17,720 bases of DNA from Candidatus Aminicenantota bacterium (GCA_020355945.1 CP070627.1:8559614-8577333), one strand, 5' to 3'; counted from the stretch's first letter, positions 1 to 8,653 are shown. The notes: generated by a model from the letters alone, not told the origin. Numbers and translations are program-made.

Positions 1-2730
1 TATATACCCGGTAAAATGAACCCGATTATTAATTCCCATCTGTGTGATTGAATCCTTTAAAATTTTATCGCTTTCTATTTCTGCTCCTGTTAATACCAGG
101 TGAAGATCATAATCCGGGTATCTTTTTTGAAACAGGGCAAACGCAGTAATAAGCATTTTATGGTTTTTATGGGGCCATAAGTTTGCCGGATAAATACAAT
201 ATTTCTTATTATCCAATGCATATTCGGGGAGTACGGTTTGAATCGAATCAAGATCAGGGGTGGGAAGCCGTGATTGTATAGAAATCGGTATTGCATAAAC
301 CTTTTCAGGAGAAAAGTTAAGTTTTTCAATGATTGTTTTCCTGGTGTACTCTGAAATCGCAATGACATAATCCGCTTTGGTTCTTAATTGGTCATAAAAA
401 TGATTCCTGTTTCGCAATTCTTGTTTTGAAAAGAAAAAAGGATAATAAATATGCTGCAAATCAGCGATAACAGAAACCGTTGGTATGCCAATCTCTGAAT
501 AGGTGGGGGCAGCAAAGGGACAAAATAGGACAGAGATACCATTTTTCTTTAACAGGCCCCTACCACCTAAAAATTTTAACCTTCTTTTGATACGATTAAT
601 TATCCTGGTTCTCAATAGATTTTTTCGGGAGGAAGAGGAAGACGTTTTTAATACACAAATTCTTTTCATCTTAAATTGATTAAAGAGGTGGTCATTTTTT
701 GAAGAGGTGAGAAGAATAAATTTACCATTTTTAGGATTATCGTCAAATCTTTTTAGTAATTCCCACAAAAGCAGCTTAATGCCTCCATTATCCCCTCCGG
801 GCAGCACCGGAGTCACATCAATGGCAACTTTCATTTTTGATATTAAATCATTATTCTTCTTTCTATAAATTGGCTTTAGTTTTTTATGCATCCATCTTAA
901 CGGGTATGTTAATCGCCAACTTAGAGATAACTTGATGTTCTCCAATTCTTTTTTTTGTGTGATTAATTCTTTTTCCAGTGCTTGTTTTTCCCGGTTATTT
1001 ATTTTAAGTTTTGTTTCCCACCGGGTTAACCGGGATTCAAGATTTTGTATAACTTTTTGTTTAATGGCCTGGTCTTCATCTGCATGCTGTAACTGGTTCT
1101 TAAGCGCCTCAATTTGTTTTAATTTTGCTTCCCGATCGATTCCCAGGTGCTGTAACTGTTGGGAAACATTTTTTATCTCTTCCAGCCTGGCCGCGCTTTC
1201 AGCATTGGCCTCTTGCAATTGTTTACCCAGTGCCTTGATTTGCTCTGATTTGGCCGTGCCTTCAGCATTGGACTCTTGCAATTGTTTGCTCAGTGCCTTG
1301 ATCTGCTCTGATTTGGCGGTGCCTTCAGCATTGGCCTCTTGCAATTGTTTGCCCAGTGTTTTGATCTGTTCTAACTTTGCGGCACGGTCGCTATTGGATT
1401 CACGCAGTTGTTGTTGAAGTGCTTTGATCTGCCCTGATTTCGCGGTACGGTCGCTATTGGACTCTTGTAATTGTTTGCCCAGCTTATTGATTTGGGTTAA
1501 TCGCGCGGTTCGATCTTCATCGGATTCCATAAGTTGGCGATGCAATATATTGATTCTCTCCCCCTGGAGTAAATATTCTTTTCCCAGGAGTAATATCATT
1601 TGCTTGAATTTTGCCGGGGTATCCCGGTATGGAAGAGAGGAATCATTGATCTCTTTTATACCTGGACCTTCCCGGGGATTAATTCTTAAATAATCTTCTC
1701 CTTCATGTTTAATCTTTGCTTCCCATTGGCTGGCTTGCTTCTTATTCATTGGCGCAAAAATCAACCGCTGCACCTTTGCTTCAATATCCTTCATATCATT
1801 GGCGTCCAGTTGGTATTTATCGTATCTCCTGATTCGAGCATCCTCGAAAATAAGTTTTACCCTGGAATGTTTAACGATTAATTCTTCAAATTTTGTTCTA
1901 TATGGTGCTTCTTCGCTCAACCGATTAATATTTAACAAAAAATCAGCATTGAGAGCGTTTTCTATTAATGACTTTAACCAGGTATAATAAAAAATCCAGT
2001 ATTTTTCTTCTAATGAATAACACCGTTCAATAAGCCGGTAAAAATTTAATTCACTATTAAAATCGCTGTCATGATAATCGATTAATGGTATTTTTTTTGC
2101 CAGCGGCTCAAAACATTCTTTTTTGTTATTGACGCTGGCAGTTAAAATATCCATAGCCAAAAAAATATTGTCATGCTTTTTTCTAAATACCTCAAAATAG
2201 GATTGCCATTGATCTCCTGGCTTTCGCACCAGGTAAATATTCAGGGACCCGGGGTAATTTTTCTTAAACCACTTTATTCTTAAGGAAGAGCGATTAAATT
2301 GAAGTACAGGAATTTTTTCACCGGTTCCGGCGATCAGGTAATCAATATATTTTTTAAGACCCGGGTTCTCGGTGTTATCATAACAAAATTCATCAAAGCT
2401 GTAAGACTTTTTGAAATAGGGTAAACCCAAACGCCCCTCTTCTAAAAGTGGCCTGTATTCATATAAATAATATTGAGTGAGGGGAGGGTGATTGACAGAT
2501 TCAAAGTCTTTAGTCAACAAGTCTTCAATATTACCGGCTGTCAATTCTGAAAGGTTTTGATGAAACGGTTCATAGTAACAGTAAAACCTGTCACTTTGTC
2601 TGAACTTATTCCAGACATAGGTGCTGCCGGTTCTGAATAGAGAATGGATAAAAATTGGATTTTTTTTTAAGACAAGCTTCCGCCTCTGCCTTTCTCCAGG
2701 CTGCTGCAAATCATTCATACCAGGTCTCAT
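1..2730 (-). CDS. Sulfotransferase / coiled-coil / GT4 glycosyltransferase fusion, 3' end outside window
   Basis: A single frame stays open from ATG at 2730 to the window edge (910 codons seen, no stop). Residues about 20-300 look like a sulfotransferase: a PAPS-loop-like SLFRTGSTY (30-38), YEPFHQN (53-59) and LVRKPGDQWQSYF (167-179), which resembles the 3'-phosphate site. Residues 396-563 are eight 21-residue repeats of the type LGKQLQEANAEGTAKSEQIK, predicted coiled coil, followed by SLSWRLTYPLRW (about 608-619), a motif often seen between such coils and glycosyltransferases. Residues 633 on are a GT4 (GT-B fold) glycosyltransferase: MKVAIDVTPVLPGG, ISEYTRK, YPANLWPHKNHK and VHFTGYI at the edge. 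Known for the families: PAPS-dependent sulfation and nucleotide-sugar transfer. Inferred: modification and assembly of a surface polysaccharide or glycan at the inner face of the membrane. The internal ATG at 834 has no Shine-Dalgarno, which favours one long protein. An N-terminal start at M5 is also possible. Confidence 0.85.
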   Translation of the reverse strand, partial: MRPGMNDLQQPGERQRRKLVLKKNPIFIHSLFRTGSTYVWNKFRQSDRFYCYYEPFHQNLSELTAGNIEDLLTKDFESVNHPPLTQYYLYEYRPLLEEGRLGLPYFKKSYSFDEFCYDNTENPGLKKYIDYLIAGTGEKIPVLQFNRSSLRIKWFKKNYPGSLNIYLVRKPGDQWQSYFEVFRKKHDNIFLAMDILTASVNNKKECFEPLAKKIPLIDYHDSDFNSELNFYRLIERCYSLEEKYWIFYYTWLKSLIENALNADFLLNINRLSEEAPYRTKFEELIVKHSRVKLIFEDARIRRYDKYQLDANDMKDIEAKVQRLIFAPMNKKQASQWEAKIKHEGEDYLRINPREGPGIKEINDSSLPYRDTPAKFKQMILLLGKEYLLQGERINILHRQLMESDEDRTARLTQINKLGKQLQESNSDRTAKSGQIKALQQQLRESNSDRAAKLEQIKTLGKQLQEANAEGTAKSEQIKALSKQLQESNAEGTAKSEQIKALGKQLQEANAESAARLEEIKNVSQQLQHLGIDREAKLKQIEALKNQLQHADEDQAIKQKVIQNLESRLTRWETKLKINNREKQALEKELITQKKELENIKLSLSWRLTYPLRWMHKKLKPIYRKKNNDLISKMKVAIDVTPVLPGGDNGGIKLLLWELLKRFDDNPKNGKFILLTSSKNDHLFNQFKMKRICVLKTSSSSSRKNLLRTRIINRIKRRLKFLGGRGLLKKNGISVLFCPFAAPTYSEIGIPTVSVIADLQHIYYPFFFSKQELRNRNHFYDQLRTKADYVIAISEYTRKTIIEKLNFSPEKVYAIPISIQSRLPTPDLDSIQTVLPEYALDNKKYCIYPANLWPHKNHKMLITAFALFQKRYPDYDLHLVLTGAEIESDKILKDSITQMGINNRVHFTGYI
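1042..1545 (-). repeat. Eight 63-bp tandem repeats encoding 21-residue coiled-coil units
   Basis: Starting at residue 396 of the fusion protein, eight consecutive 21-residue units each begin with a hydrophobic residue plus xxQL and mostly end in QIK/QIN. Period 21 equals three heptads, so the coil register is kept. Units 2 to 6 (1482-1168) are most alike at DNA level, especially the adjacent pair at 1168-1293, suggesting recent expansion by slippage or unequal crossover. The outer units are more diverged. The number of copies probably sets the distance between the sulfotransferase and glycosyltransferase domains. Confidence 0.85.
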
Positions 2731-2871
2731 TCTTTACTCAAGCTCTCTGATTAAATCCGGAGCTTTTTTTAAGAGTAATTTTTATCACATGGAACTTTTA
2801 TTGTCAACTATTATCTCCTCAAATCAGGAATTCTAATTTTGGCCTTAAGCGAAAGAAATTTCAAAAGGACT

Positions 2872-2960
2872 GGCACGGAGACCCGCCCCTACACCCCTGA
2901 AAATCCCCGTTAATCGGCAAATATTTACCGGATTTCCAGGGGCAACTCTCTGTTGCCCCT
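2872..2960. repeat. Cluster of overlapping palindromes, REP-like
   Basis: Three pieces lie side by side. At 2872-2893 there is a GC-rich GGCACGGAGACCCGCCCCTACA-like stretch of the kind common in dispersed bacterial REP elements. Arms 2894-2906 and 2930-2942 pair in 12 of 13 positions and enclose a mini-hairpin CCGTTAATCGG. Arms 2938-2946 and 2952-2960 (AGGGGCAAC / GTTGCCCCT) form a perfect 9-bp stem. The last two share bases 2938-2942, so they cannot both form. No T-tract follows on either strand in the terminator position. They lie in the leader of the minus-strand fusion gene, so a regulatory role is possible, but a REP-like remnant is the simpler reading. Confidence 0.5.
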
Positions 2961-2998
2961 AAAAAAGAAACAAGACAAAAGGCTGAGAACGCTGTTAT

Positions 2999-3041
2999 AA
3001 AAAAAATGGGAATATGTTCAACTCACTTGAACATATTCCCA
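2999..3041 (-). terminator. Rho-independent terminator downstream of thiL
   Basis: A perfect 15-bp inverted repeat (arms 3007-3021 and 3027-3041, loop CTCAC) is followed on the minus strand by eight T (2999-3006). This is a textbook intrinsic terminator. It lies about 230 bases beyond thiL and should end the long minus-strand operon and insulate the sulfotransferase/glycosyltransferase gene. Confidence 0.85.
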
Positions 3042-3252
3042 CTGCCGCTCCCATTAAACTCTTTTTTAATCCTTTTTATATTGCATATATCCTTTGTTTT
3101 TTATATGGCTTTGTTTAAACCCAACAACAAGGTATTCACTTTTTTTTATCATTTCACTCCTATAATAATATTTTTTTTACCGCTTTTCGCGCCAAAACAT
3201 GAAATATCCCCTTTTTTTTAAAGAAAGTTTTTGTATAAAGGGTTTTACAGAG
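3042..3252. other. AT-rich non-coding stretch
   Basis: Between the terminator and the thiL stop hairpin the DNA is AT-rich with several T-runs and gives no convincing gene. A 71-codon plus-strand frame crosses it, but its first codons lie inside the terminator stem and its composition is Phe/Leu/Ile-rich, as expected from random poly-T DNA. I see no RNA gene here. Confidence 0.6.
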
Positions 3253-3274
3253 GTGACATTTCGTGAAATGTCAC
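3253..3274. repeat. Stem-loop containing the thiL stop codon
   Basis: Arms GTGACATTT (3253-3261) and AAATGTCAC (3266-3274) form a perfect 9-bp stem with a 4-base loop. The thiL TGA (3273-3271) lies inside it. On the minus strand the downstream bases are CTCTGT, not a T-tract, so it is a poor terminator for thiL. It may instead protect the mRNA 3' end. On the plus strand it is followed by TTTTGTT, but no plus-strand gene lies upstream. Confidence 0.5.
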
Positions 3275-4215
3275 TTTTGTTGGAAATGATCGTAGCCCAA
3301 ATAGGTGGTTTGAATCTCTTTTCCCCTGTGTTCCACCGTTAGAACACCGGGGATGCCAGTGACTTCACCAATGATATAGTACCCCAGGTTTTGATTTTCC
3401 TTCCTTAGTTTTAACTGGTTTTCCCTGGAGATGGTAAACAACAGCACATAATCTTCTCCGCCGGCAAGAACCGTTTCATACTGGTCCCAACCGTTTTCCC
3501 GACAGACTTTTTTTAAATTTTGACTCACGGGTAGTTTTTGGTAATACAACCGCGCTCCTTTTTTTGATGCGGTGAGAACCCGGTTTAAATCGATCAACAG
3601 GCCATCGGACAGATCGATCATCGCATGCACATACCGGGAAAGAATTTGTCCTTTTTGGATTTCCGAGGTTACCTGTTTGTGTTTGTCCACGAAATACCCG
3701 TTTTTGATGCCTTGCAGCAATAGTTTTAACCCGAGGGCGGATTCACCGGTGGGCCCGGTGATACCCACCAGGTCATGGGTTTGTGCATCATGCCTGTAAA
3801 TCGGTTTTTGAGCTTTTCCCACGACAGTGATTGAGATCGACATCACCGGTGAAATGGAAAAGTCACCGCCTGCCAGTTCAACCCGCCACTGCTGGCATCC
3901 CTTTTTCAGACCTTTGAAGAAATCCAGGCAGGTTTCTTTTTTCATTCTTTGGGGAAACCCCAATCCCACGTAAAAGTACTGGGGTTCTCCGCCCATAGCG
4001 GCAATGTCGCTGAGATTAACAGCCAGGGCTTTTAATGCCAGTTCTTCAAGTGTAAAATGTTCCAACTTGAAATGGATGTTCTCAATCAAAATATCTTTGC
4101 TGATCAATTGATGGACATCGCCGCATTTTACTACGGAGGCATCATCCCCGATGCCTCTGCCGTGACTGAAGGGAAATGTTTCCTGCAAAAACGCTGTAAA
4201 GTCCGCTTCATTCAT
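3271..4215 (-). CDS. thiL: Thiamine-monophosphate kinase
   Basis: ThiL phosphorylates thiamine monophosphate to thiamine pyrophosphate with ATP, the last step of cofactor synthesis, in the cytoplasm. The 314-residue product has the usual family length and order of motifs: GIGDDASVV near the N-terminus (21-29), which in the family helps bind Mg-ATP, then LAVNLSDIAAMGGEP (64-78), AGGDFS (115-120, normally GGDT), MIDLSDGL (199-206) and LAGGEDYVLLF (250-260). It is the last gene of the minus-strand run, 25 bases after the lon stop. Its ribosome binding site is weak (GGATGAACG before ATG) and lies within a duplicated 9-bp sequence. ThiL is normally unlinked to lon, so co-transcription is probably incidental rather than a functional link. 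Confidence 0.95.
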   Translation of the reverse strand: MNEADFTAFLQETFPFSHGRGIGDDASVVKCGDVHQLISKDILIENIHFKLEHFTLEELALKALAVNLSDIAAMGGEPQYFYVGLGFPQRMKKETCLDFFKGLKKGCQQWRVELAGGDFSISPVMSISITVVGKAQKPIYRHDAQTHDLVGITGPTGESALGLKLLLQGIKNGYFVDKHKQVTSEIQKGQILSRYVHAMIDLSDGLLIDLNRVLTASKKGARLYYQKLPVSQNLKKVCRENGWDQYETVLAGGEDYVLLFTISRENQLKLRKENQNLGYYIIGEVTGIPGVLTVEHRGKEIQTTYLGYDHFQQK

Positions 4216-4220
4216 CGTTC

Positions 4221-4238
4221 ATCCGTATCATCCGTATC
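4221..4238 (-). repeat. Perfect 9-bp tandem duplication in the thiL ribosome binding region
   Basis: ATCCGTATC occurs twice in a row on the plus strand (GATACGGAT twice on the minus strand), filling most of the 25-base gap between lon and thiL. The copy nearer thiL provides its only SD-like bases (GGAT). A change in copy number by slippage would move the spacing between the lon stop and the thiL start. Confidence 0.75.
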
Positions 4239-4240
4239 GG

Positions 4241-6682
4241 TCATTTTTCGTTAAAAACTTTTTGTGTCAGGGCCGTGTCCACTACTTCCGTGATGTTCTT
4301 GGCAAATACAAACTCGATGCCGGTTAAATAATTTTCTTTTATCCCGATCAGGTCTTTTTTATTTTTTTCAGGGAGGATGATCCTGGTAATTCCTGCCCGT
4401 TTGGCGGCCAGGACTTTTTCTTTGATTCCTCCTACCGGGATAACTTTTCCCCTCAGGGTAATCTCACCGGTCATGGCGATCTGGCGGTTAACAGGAATGT
4501 TGGTAAAGGCTGAACAAAGGGCCGTGGTTAAAGAGACACCTGCCGAGGGACCATCTTTAGGCGTACCACCTTCCGGGATATGAATATGAATGTCGTATTT
4601 TTCAAATCGGTCCTTTTTGAGGTTCAATTTCTGGGAATTTGCTTTTAAAAAGCTCAACGCAGCGGATGCAGACTCTTTCATCACTTCGCCCAGTGAACCG
4701 GTAAGGATTAATTTACCTTTGCCGGGCAGTAATTTGACCTCGATGAAGAGGATGTCACCACCGTAGGGTGTCCATGCCATGCCGGTGGCTACACCCACGG
4801 TGTTTTCTTCCAGCAGTTGATCCTTAAATATTTTGGGCGGTCCTGTATATTTTTCCAGGTTTCGCAGGGTAATTTTATGTAATTTCTTTTCTCCTAACGC
4901 TACTTTATGGGCCACCTTGCGGCAGATACTGCCGATTTCCCGTTCAAGATTTCGTACACCGGCTTCCCGTGTGTAAAGAGCAATCAGGTTCTTAATGGAC
5001 CCGGTGGTAAAATCAATCAATTTCTTGTTCAGGCCATTGGCATCAAATTGTCTTGGGATCAGGTGACGCCTGGCAATCTCTATTTTTTCTTCCTCTGTAT
5101 ACCCATGGAGATGAATCACTTCCATTCGGTCTCGAAAGGCAGGCTGAATGGGGTCCAACATGTTAGCGGTGGTAATAAACAGGACTTTGGATAGGTCAAA
5201 GGCAACCCCTAGATAGTGGTCCACAAAGGCGTTATTTTGCTCGGGGTCCAATACCTCCAGTAGAGCGGAGGAGGGGTCACCCCTGAAATCAGCTCCGATT
5301 TTGTCTACCTCATCCATCATAAAGACCGGGTTCGAGGAGTTGGCTTTTTTTATTTCCTGGATAATTTTACCGGGTAAGGCGCCCACATAGGTCCGGCGGT
5401 GGCCCCGTATTTCAGCTTCATCTCTTACTCCACCCAGGGATATGCGGACAAACTTTTTATTTAATGCCCGGGCAATAGACCTGCCCAACGAGGTTTTTCC
5501 CACCCCCGGCGGCCCTACAAAACAAAGGATAGGACCATGCGCTTTTGAAGTTAATTTTCGGACACTTAAATATTCCAGGATACGCTCTTTGACCTTTTCC
5601 AGGCCATAGTGATCCTGGTTCAATACGGCCTTTGCCCGCCTGATATTCAAATTATCTTTGGTATACACCGACCAGGGGAGTTCAAACATCCAATCCAGGT
5701 AATTCCTTACTACTGTACTCTCTGCGGATTCAGGATGCATCTTTTTTAATCGTTCGATATTCTTTTCTACCTCTTTACTGGCTTCTTCGTTGAGCTTTAC
5801 TTCTTTCATCTTTTTCATGTAATTGCTGATCTCTTCGCTCTCTTCACCCTCTTCTCCCAGTTCTTTGTGGATGGCTTTCAACTGCTGTCTCAGGAAATAT
5901 TCTCTTTGATTTTTATCCATTTCTCCCTGGGCTTTCAAATTGATCTGGTTTTGAATATTCAGCATCTCCAACTCATAGGTGAGATACTCGTAGACCTTAG
6001 CCAACCGTTTCATCGACTTTTCTTCTGCCAATATTTTTGCAGAATCAGCGATTTTCAGGTCCAGGTTGGAGGCAATAATATCTGCCAGTTTCCCGGGTTC
6101 TTCAATGTTTTCTACGATTACAAATATTTCGTTGGGAATCTGTTTTCCCATCCGACCGGTTTGCTCAAATTTTTCTCGCACATTTTTGATCAGGGCTTTA
6201 TCTTTGATGGTGAACCGATTGGGTTCTTTATCTTCGATGACACGAATCCTGGCTTCAATGATTCGCCCATTATCTTTAAGGAGGGTTATTTTTACCCGGG
6301 AAATCCCTTGCACCAGCACCCGCATCCGGCCATCCGGCAGTTTTAACATCCTGACAATTAAGCCAACGGTCCCGGTCATGTACAACTGGTCCCGGGTGGG
6401 GTCTTCCACGTTCGGGTCTTTTTGGGTTACTAACAGGATCATACGATCGGAATTCAATGCCCGATCTACTGCCCGTTTGGATTTGGACCGGCCCACGTAA
6501 AGAGGCACAATCATATAGGGAAACACCACAATATCCCGCAGCACCAGGACAGGCAGCATTTCCGGTATATCTAACCTTTCGTCATCATCTGTTTTTTTCA
6601 GGCTGCTCTCCTGGGTTTGACTTTGTTGGGTTTGGTTTTTGCTCTTAATTTCCTTTGTTTTCACACTTTTTTCATCACTCAT
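4241..6682 (-). CDS. lon: ATP-dependent protease Lon
   Basis: Lon is a cytoplasmic hexameric AAA+ serine protease that degrades misfolded and some regulatory proteins. The 813 residues show every expected part. There is a low-complexity Ser/Lys/Gln tail of about 35 residues, the N-terminal substrate-binding domain starting at [19 protein letters not shown] (43-61), a coiled-coil region about 240-320 with the [11 protein letters not shown] signature (261-271), Walker A GPPGVGKT (390-397), Walker B VFMMDE (453-458), sensor/arginine region to about 590, and the protease domain with catalytic Ser713 in PKDGPSAG and Lys756 in GGIKEK (43 apart, as in E. coli Lon). An excellent SD (GAGGTGG, three bases from ATG) lies in the 21-base gap after hsp20. 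Placement with hsp20 fits a proteostasis module. No heat-shock inverted repeat was seen upstream. Confidence 0.98.
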   Translation of the reverse strand: MSDEKSVKTKEIKSKNQTQQSQTQESSLKKTDDDERLDIPEMLPVLVLRDIVVFPYMIVPLYVGRSKSKRAVDRALNSDRMILLVTQKDPNVEDPTRDQLYMTGTVGLIVRMLKLPDGRMRVLVQGISRVKITLLKDNGRIIEARIRVIEDKEPNRFTIKDKALIKNVREKFEQTGRMGKQIPNEIFVIVENIEEPGKLADIIASNLDLKIADSAKILAEEKSMKRLAKVYEYLTYELEMLNIQNQINLKAQGEMDKNQREYFLRQQLKAIHKELGEEGEESEEISNYMKKMKEVKLNEEASKEVEKNIERLKKMHPESAESTVVRNYLDWMFELPWSVYTKDNLNIRRAKAVLNQDHYGLEKVKERILEYLSVRKLTSKAHGPILCFVGPPGVGKTSLGRSIARALNKKFVRISLGGVRDEAEIRGHRRTYVGALPGKIIQEIKKANSSNPVFMMDEVDKIGADFRGDPSSALLEVLDPEQNNAFVDHYLGVAFDLSKVLFITTANMLDPIQPAFRDRMEVIHLHGYTEEEKIEIARRHLIPRQFDANGLNKKLIDFTTGSIKNLIALYTREAGVRNLEREIGSICRKVAHKVALGEKKLHKITLRNLEKYTGPPKIFKDQLLEENTVGVATGMAWTPYGGDILFIEVKLLPGKGKLILTGSLGEVMKESASAALSFLKANSQKLNLKKDRFEKYDIHIHIPEGGTPKDGPSAGVSLTTALCSAFTNIPVNRQIAMTGEITLRGKVIPVGGIKEKVLAAKRAGITRIILPEKNKKDLIGIKENYLTGIEFVFAKNITEVVDTALTQKVFNEK

Positions 6683-6703
6683 GTTCCACCTCGCAATTCT
6701 TAA

Positions 6704-7108
6704 TTATTTGATCTCTACTGATATGCGTTCTGCTTTTTTCCTGGGTATTTTTACCGTCAATACCCCATTCTCCATCACGGAATTGATCCTGGAGGAGTCC
6801 AACGGGAAATCAATGACAATTCGTTTGTAAAAACTGCCGAATTCGCGTTCAAACATATGATAGGTGACTCGTTCCGACTCATCCAGGCGGGGCTGTCGCC
6901 TGACACCGCGAATGATCAATATATTGTCATCCTCCAATGTTATTGATACATCCTCTTTACTTACACCAGGTAGTTCCACTTCGATTATCACTACATCCCC
7001 AACCTCGATAATATTGGTCCTGGGTTCCCAATCCACATGGGTGCTGATTCGTGAAGAAAAGTTATCATTGATTTCGCTGTCAGGGAATATAAAACTTTTC
7101 TTTGCCAT
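6704..7108 (-). CDS. Small heat-shock protein, Hsp20/alpha-crystallin family
   Basis: This ATP-independent holdase chaperone of 134 residues binds unfolding proteins in the cytoplasm. The alpha-crystallin domain spans about residues 25-120: VDWEPRTNIIEVGDVVIIEVELPGV at its start, RGVRRQPRLDESERVTYHMFEREFG in the middle and the family hallmark NGVLTVKIPR (114-123) at the end. A short tail contains ISVEIK, which may serve as the I-x-I-like anchor for oligomers. Its ATG directly follows the nrdR stop (TAA then ATG, no gap). Its SD (AGGAGG) lies inside the last nrdR codons, so the two genes should be translationally coupled. Lon follows after 21 bases, and a holdase beside a protease fits joint protein quality control. 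Confidence 0.93.
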   Translation of the reverse strand: MAKKSFIFPDSEINDNFSSRISTHVDWEPRTNIIEVGDVVIIEVELPGVSKEDVSITLEDDNILIIRGVRRQPRLDESERVTYHMFEREFGSFYKRIVIDFPLDSSRINSVMENGVLTVKIPRKKAERISVEIK

Positions 7109-7564
7109 TTACTCCTCCTTTTTTAGAAGATTATGCAATTCCGAGAGAAATTCTTCAAGGCTCCTGAAATCAAGGTAAACCGAGGCAAAGCGGACATAAG
7201 CTACTTTATCCAGGGCCTTTAATTTCCCCATGATATATTCTCCGATTTGCTGGGTAGTCATTTCTTTATCGGAGTTGGAAATCATTTCCTCCACCTGTAA
7301 GGCAATTTGCTCGATCTGTTTGATGGGAATGGGTCTCTTTTCAACGGCTCGATATAGGCCTTTGCGTACTTTATCGATATCAAATTTTTCTCGTCGTCCA
7401 TCTTTTTTTGCCACCATCATGGGGATATCCTCTATTTTTTCATAGGTGGTATACCTTTTCCCGCAGCCCAGGCACTCTCGTCTGCGGCGGATATAGTCTC
7501 GCTCCTTGCTTTCCCGGGTTTCCACCACCTTATCCTCAAAATTCCCACAATCCGGACATTTCAT
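7109..7564 (-). CDS. nrdR: Transcriptional repressor NrdR
   Basis: NrdR represses ribonucleotide reductase operons when it has dATP/ATP bound, binding paired NrdR boxes. The 151-residue length is typical. A zinc ribbon is formed by Cys3, Cys6, Cys31 and Cys34 (CPDC near the start, CLGCGKRYTTYE at 31-42), followed by an ATP-cone from about residue 49 (VAKKDGRREKFDIDKVRKGL) to about 138. No nrd genes and no clear NrdR box were seen in the window, so it acts elsewhere. It lies after the flippase-like gene (29-base gap) and abuts hsp20. Linking it to an Rrf2 regulator, Hsp20 and Lon suggests a general stress operon. Confidence 0.97.
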   Translation of the reverse strand: MKCPDCGNFEDKVVETRESKERDYIRRRRECLGCGKRYTTYEKIEDIPMMVAKKDGRREKFDIDKVRKGLYRAVEKRPIPIKQIEQIALQVEEMISNSDKEMTTQQIGEYIMGKLKALDKVAYVRFASVYLDFRSLEEFLSELHNLLKKEE

Positions 7565-7593
7565 GTTATTTCGTTTTTCGTTACTTGATATTG

Positions 7594-8619
7594 TTATTGG
7601 TTATTTTGCTCAATCTTTTTATCCCTTATATCCCGGACGGCCTTCATATTGATTCTTTTTATCCAGAAGGCCGCCAGCCCGGGAATCACCATCGCCGTTA
7701 AGATCAATAGATGGGCAAGAACCGTATATGCAAACGCAGGATTGGGTTCGGCAAGATGTAATTGTTCCAATCCATGACGTGATGCCCATTCGAAACTCCC
7801 GGCCATCCCCGGTGTTGGAACTGCAGCAGAGACAACAATGATACTGAAATAGGGAACGGTTTCCACCATGCTGACATCGGCACCAAATTCAAAGCCTTGC
7901 ATTAAAAACCAATAAAAGGGAATCAAAAATAACCATACGATGATAGAAGACAGTAACAACTTCATGTAATTGTAAAAAGAGAGATTCAAACGAAGGCCTT
8001 TGACAAAATTGAGACCAAACAAAACCGCTCGTTCTCGAATTTTCCCCGGTAGAATCCTTGAAATGAAACGAATCATTTTCTCAACATGGATAAATACTCG
8101 CTCTCTGTTTAAGAGATAGAATAAGAGAAAAAATAGCAGTATAATGGGAAATATAATAAAGGAAGTTTCTTTCAATTTATTTAACAGTGGAGAAGGATTA
8201 TCTTTAACAAAAAATAGTGAAACCAGGAACAAGAGAACGATCATTAAGGAATCGATTAACCGTTCAAGAACTACCGAAGCCAGCCCGTAACTTCGGCTAA
8301 TTTTTTCTTCCCCGGCCAATAGAATTCCCCTGGCCGGTTCCCCGATTTTTCCCGGGATAAGGTTTAACAAGAATCCGATGACAATATAATTGTATAATGT
8401 TACCATCGGGATTTTGTTTTTATAGGGCTTAAGCAGTATTCCCCACCGATATGCCCTGATAAAAAATTGCAGGTATATACCCAGGAGAAATACCACCGGG
8501 TAAATTAATTTAACCCGGGAAATTTCATCCATCACCTTTTGGAATTGGATATCCTTGATGGAGAAATAGAGCAGTAGACCAACAATAACGATTAATAAAA
8601 GTAATTTTAGAAGTTTCAT
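7594..8619 (-). CDS. Flippase-like integral membrane protein (LPG synthase TM / UPF0104 type)
   Basis: This 341-residue inner-membrane protein has about eight predicted membrane helices, starting with MKLLKLLLLIVIVGLLLYFS. It carries the features of the lysylphosphatidylglycerol-synthase membrane-region family (MprF/AglD N-terminal type): AYRWGILLKPY near residue 56, LLNLIPGKIGEPARGILL (about 86-103) with the G-x-GE-x-R core, LERLIDSL, and a C-terminal AAVPTPGMAGSFEWA. It lacks the cytoplasmic aminoacyl-transferase domain of full MprF, so it is unlikely to make aminoacyl lipids. A role in moving or handling a lipid or lipid-linked intermediate is inferred from the family only. The start has a short AGGG five bases before ATG. 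It follows the small anchored protein by 34 bases in the same direction. Confidence 0.85.
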   Translation of the reverse strand: MKLLKLLLLIVIVGLLLYFSIKDIQFQKVMDEISRVKLIYPVVFLLGIYLQFFIRAYRWGILLKPYKNKIPMVTLYNYIVIGFLLNLIPGKIGEPARGILLAGEEKISRSYGLASVVLERLIDSLMIVLLFLVSLFFVKDNPSPLLNKLKETSFIIFPIILLFFLLFYLLNRERVFIHVEKMIRFISRILPGKIRERAVLFGLNFVKGLRLNLSFYNYMKLLLSSIIVWLFLIPFYWFLMQGFEFGADVSMVETVPYFSIIVVSAAVPTPGMAGSFEWASRHGLEQLHLAEPNPAFAYTVLAHLLILTAMVIPGLAAFWIKRINMKAVRDIRDKKIEQNNQ

Positions 8620-8653
8620 CAGCCCTATATATTAATATTTTTTTCCGTGAATG

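Noticed and set aside
1..834. A separate glycosyltransferase gene starting at ATG 834
   Set aside because: The frame is continuous with the upstream sulfotransferase/coil part (1896 bases, a multiple of three, no stop) and there is no SD before 834.
1042..1545. CRISPR-like array
   Set aside because: The repeats are directly adjacent 63-bp coding units with no unique spacers and keep an open frame.
932..1693. Plus-strand frames of 161 and 89 codons, rich in Ser, Cys and Leu
   Set aside because: They are the antisense of the coiled-coil repeats of the minus-strand fusion gene, and their apparent repeats only mirror it.
2938..2960. AGGGGCAAC-TCTCT-GTTGCCCCT hairpin as an intrinsic terminator
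   Set aside because: On the plus strand it is followed by A, not T, and on the minus strand the T-run comes before the stem, so neither direction fits.
5867..6500. Long plus-strand frames of 159 and 144 codons opposite lon
   Set aside because: Lon on the minus strand is complete and unmistakable here; the antisense frames overlap each other and show no recognisable domain.
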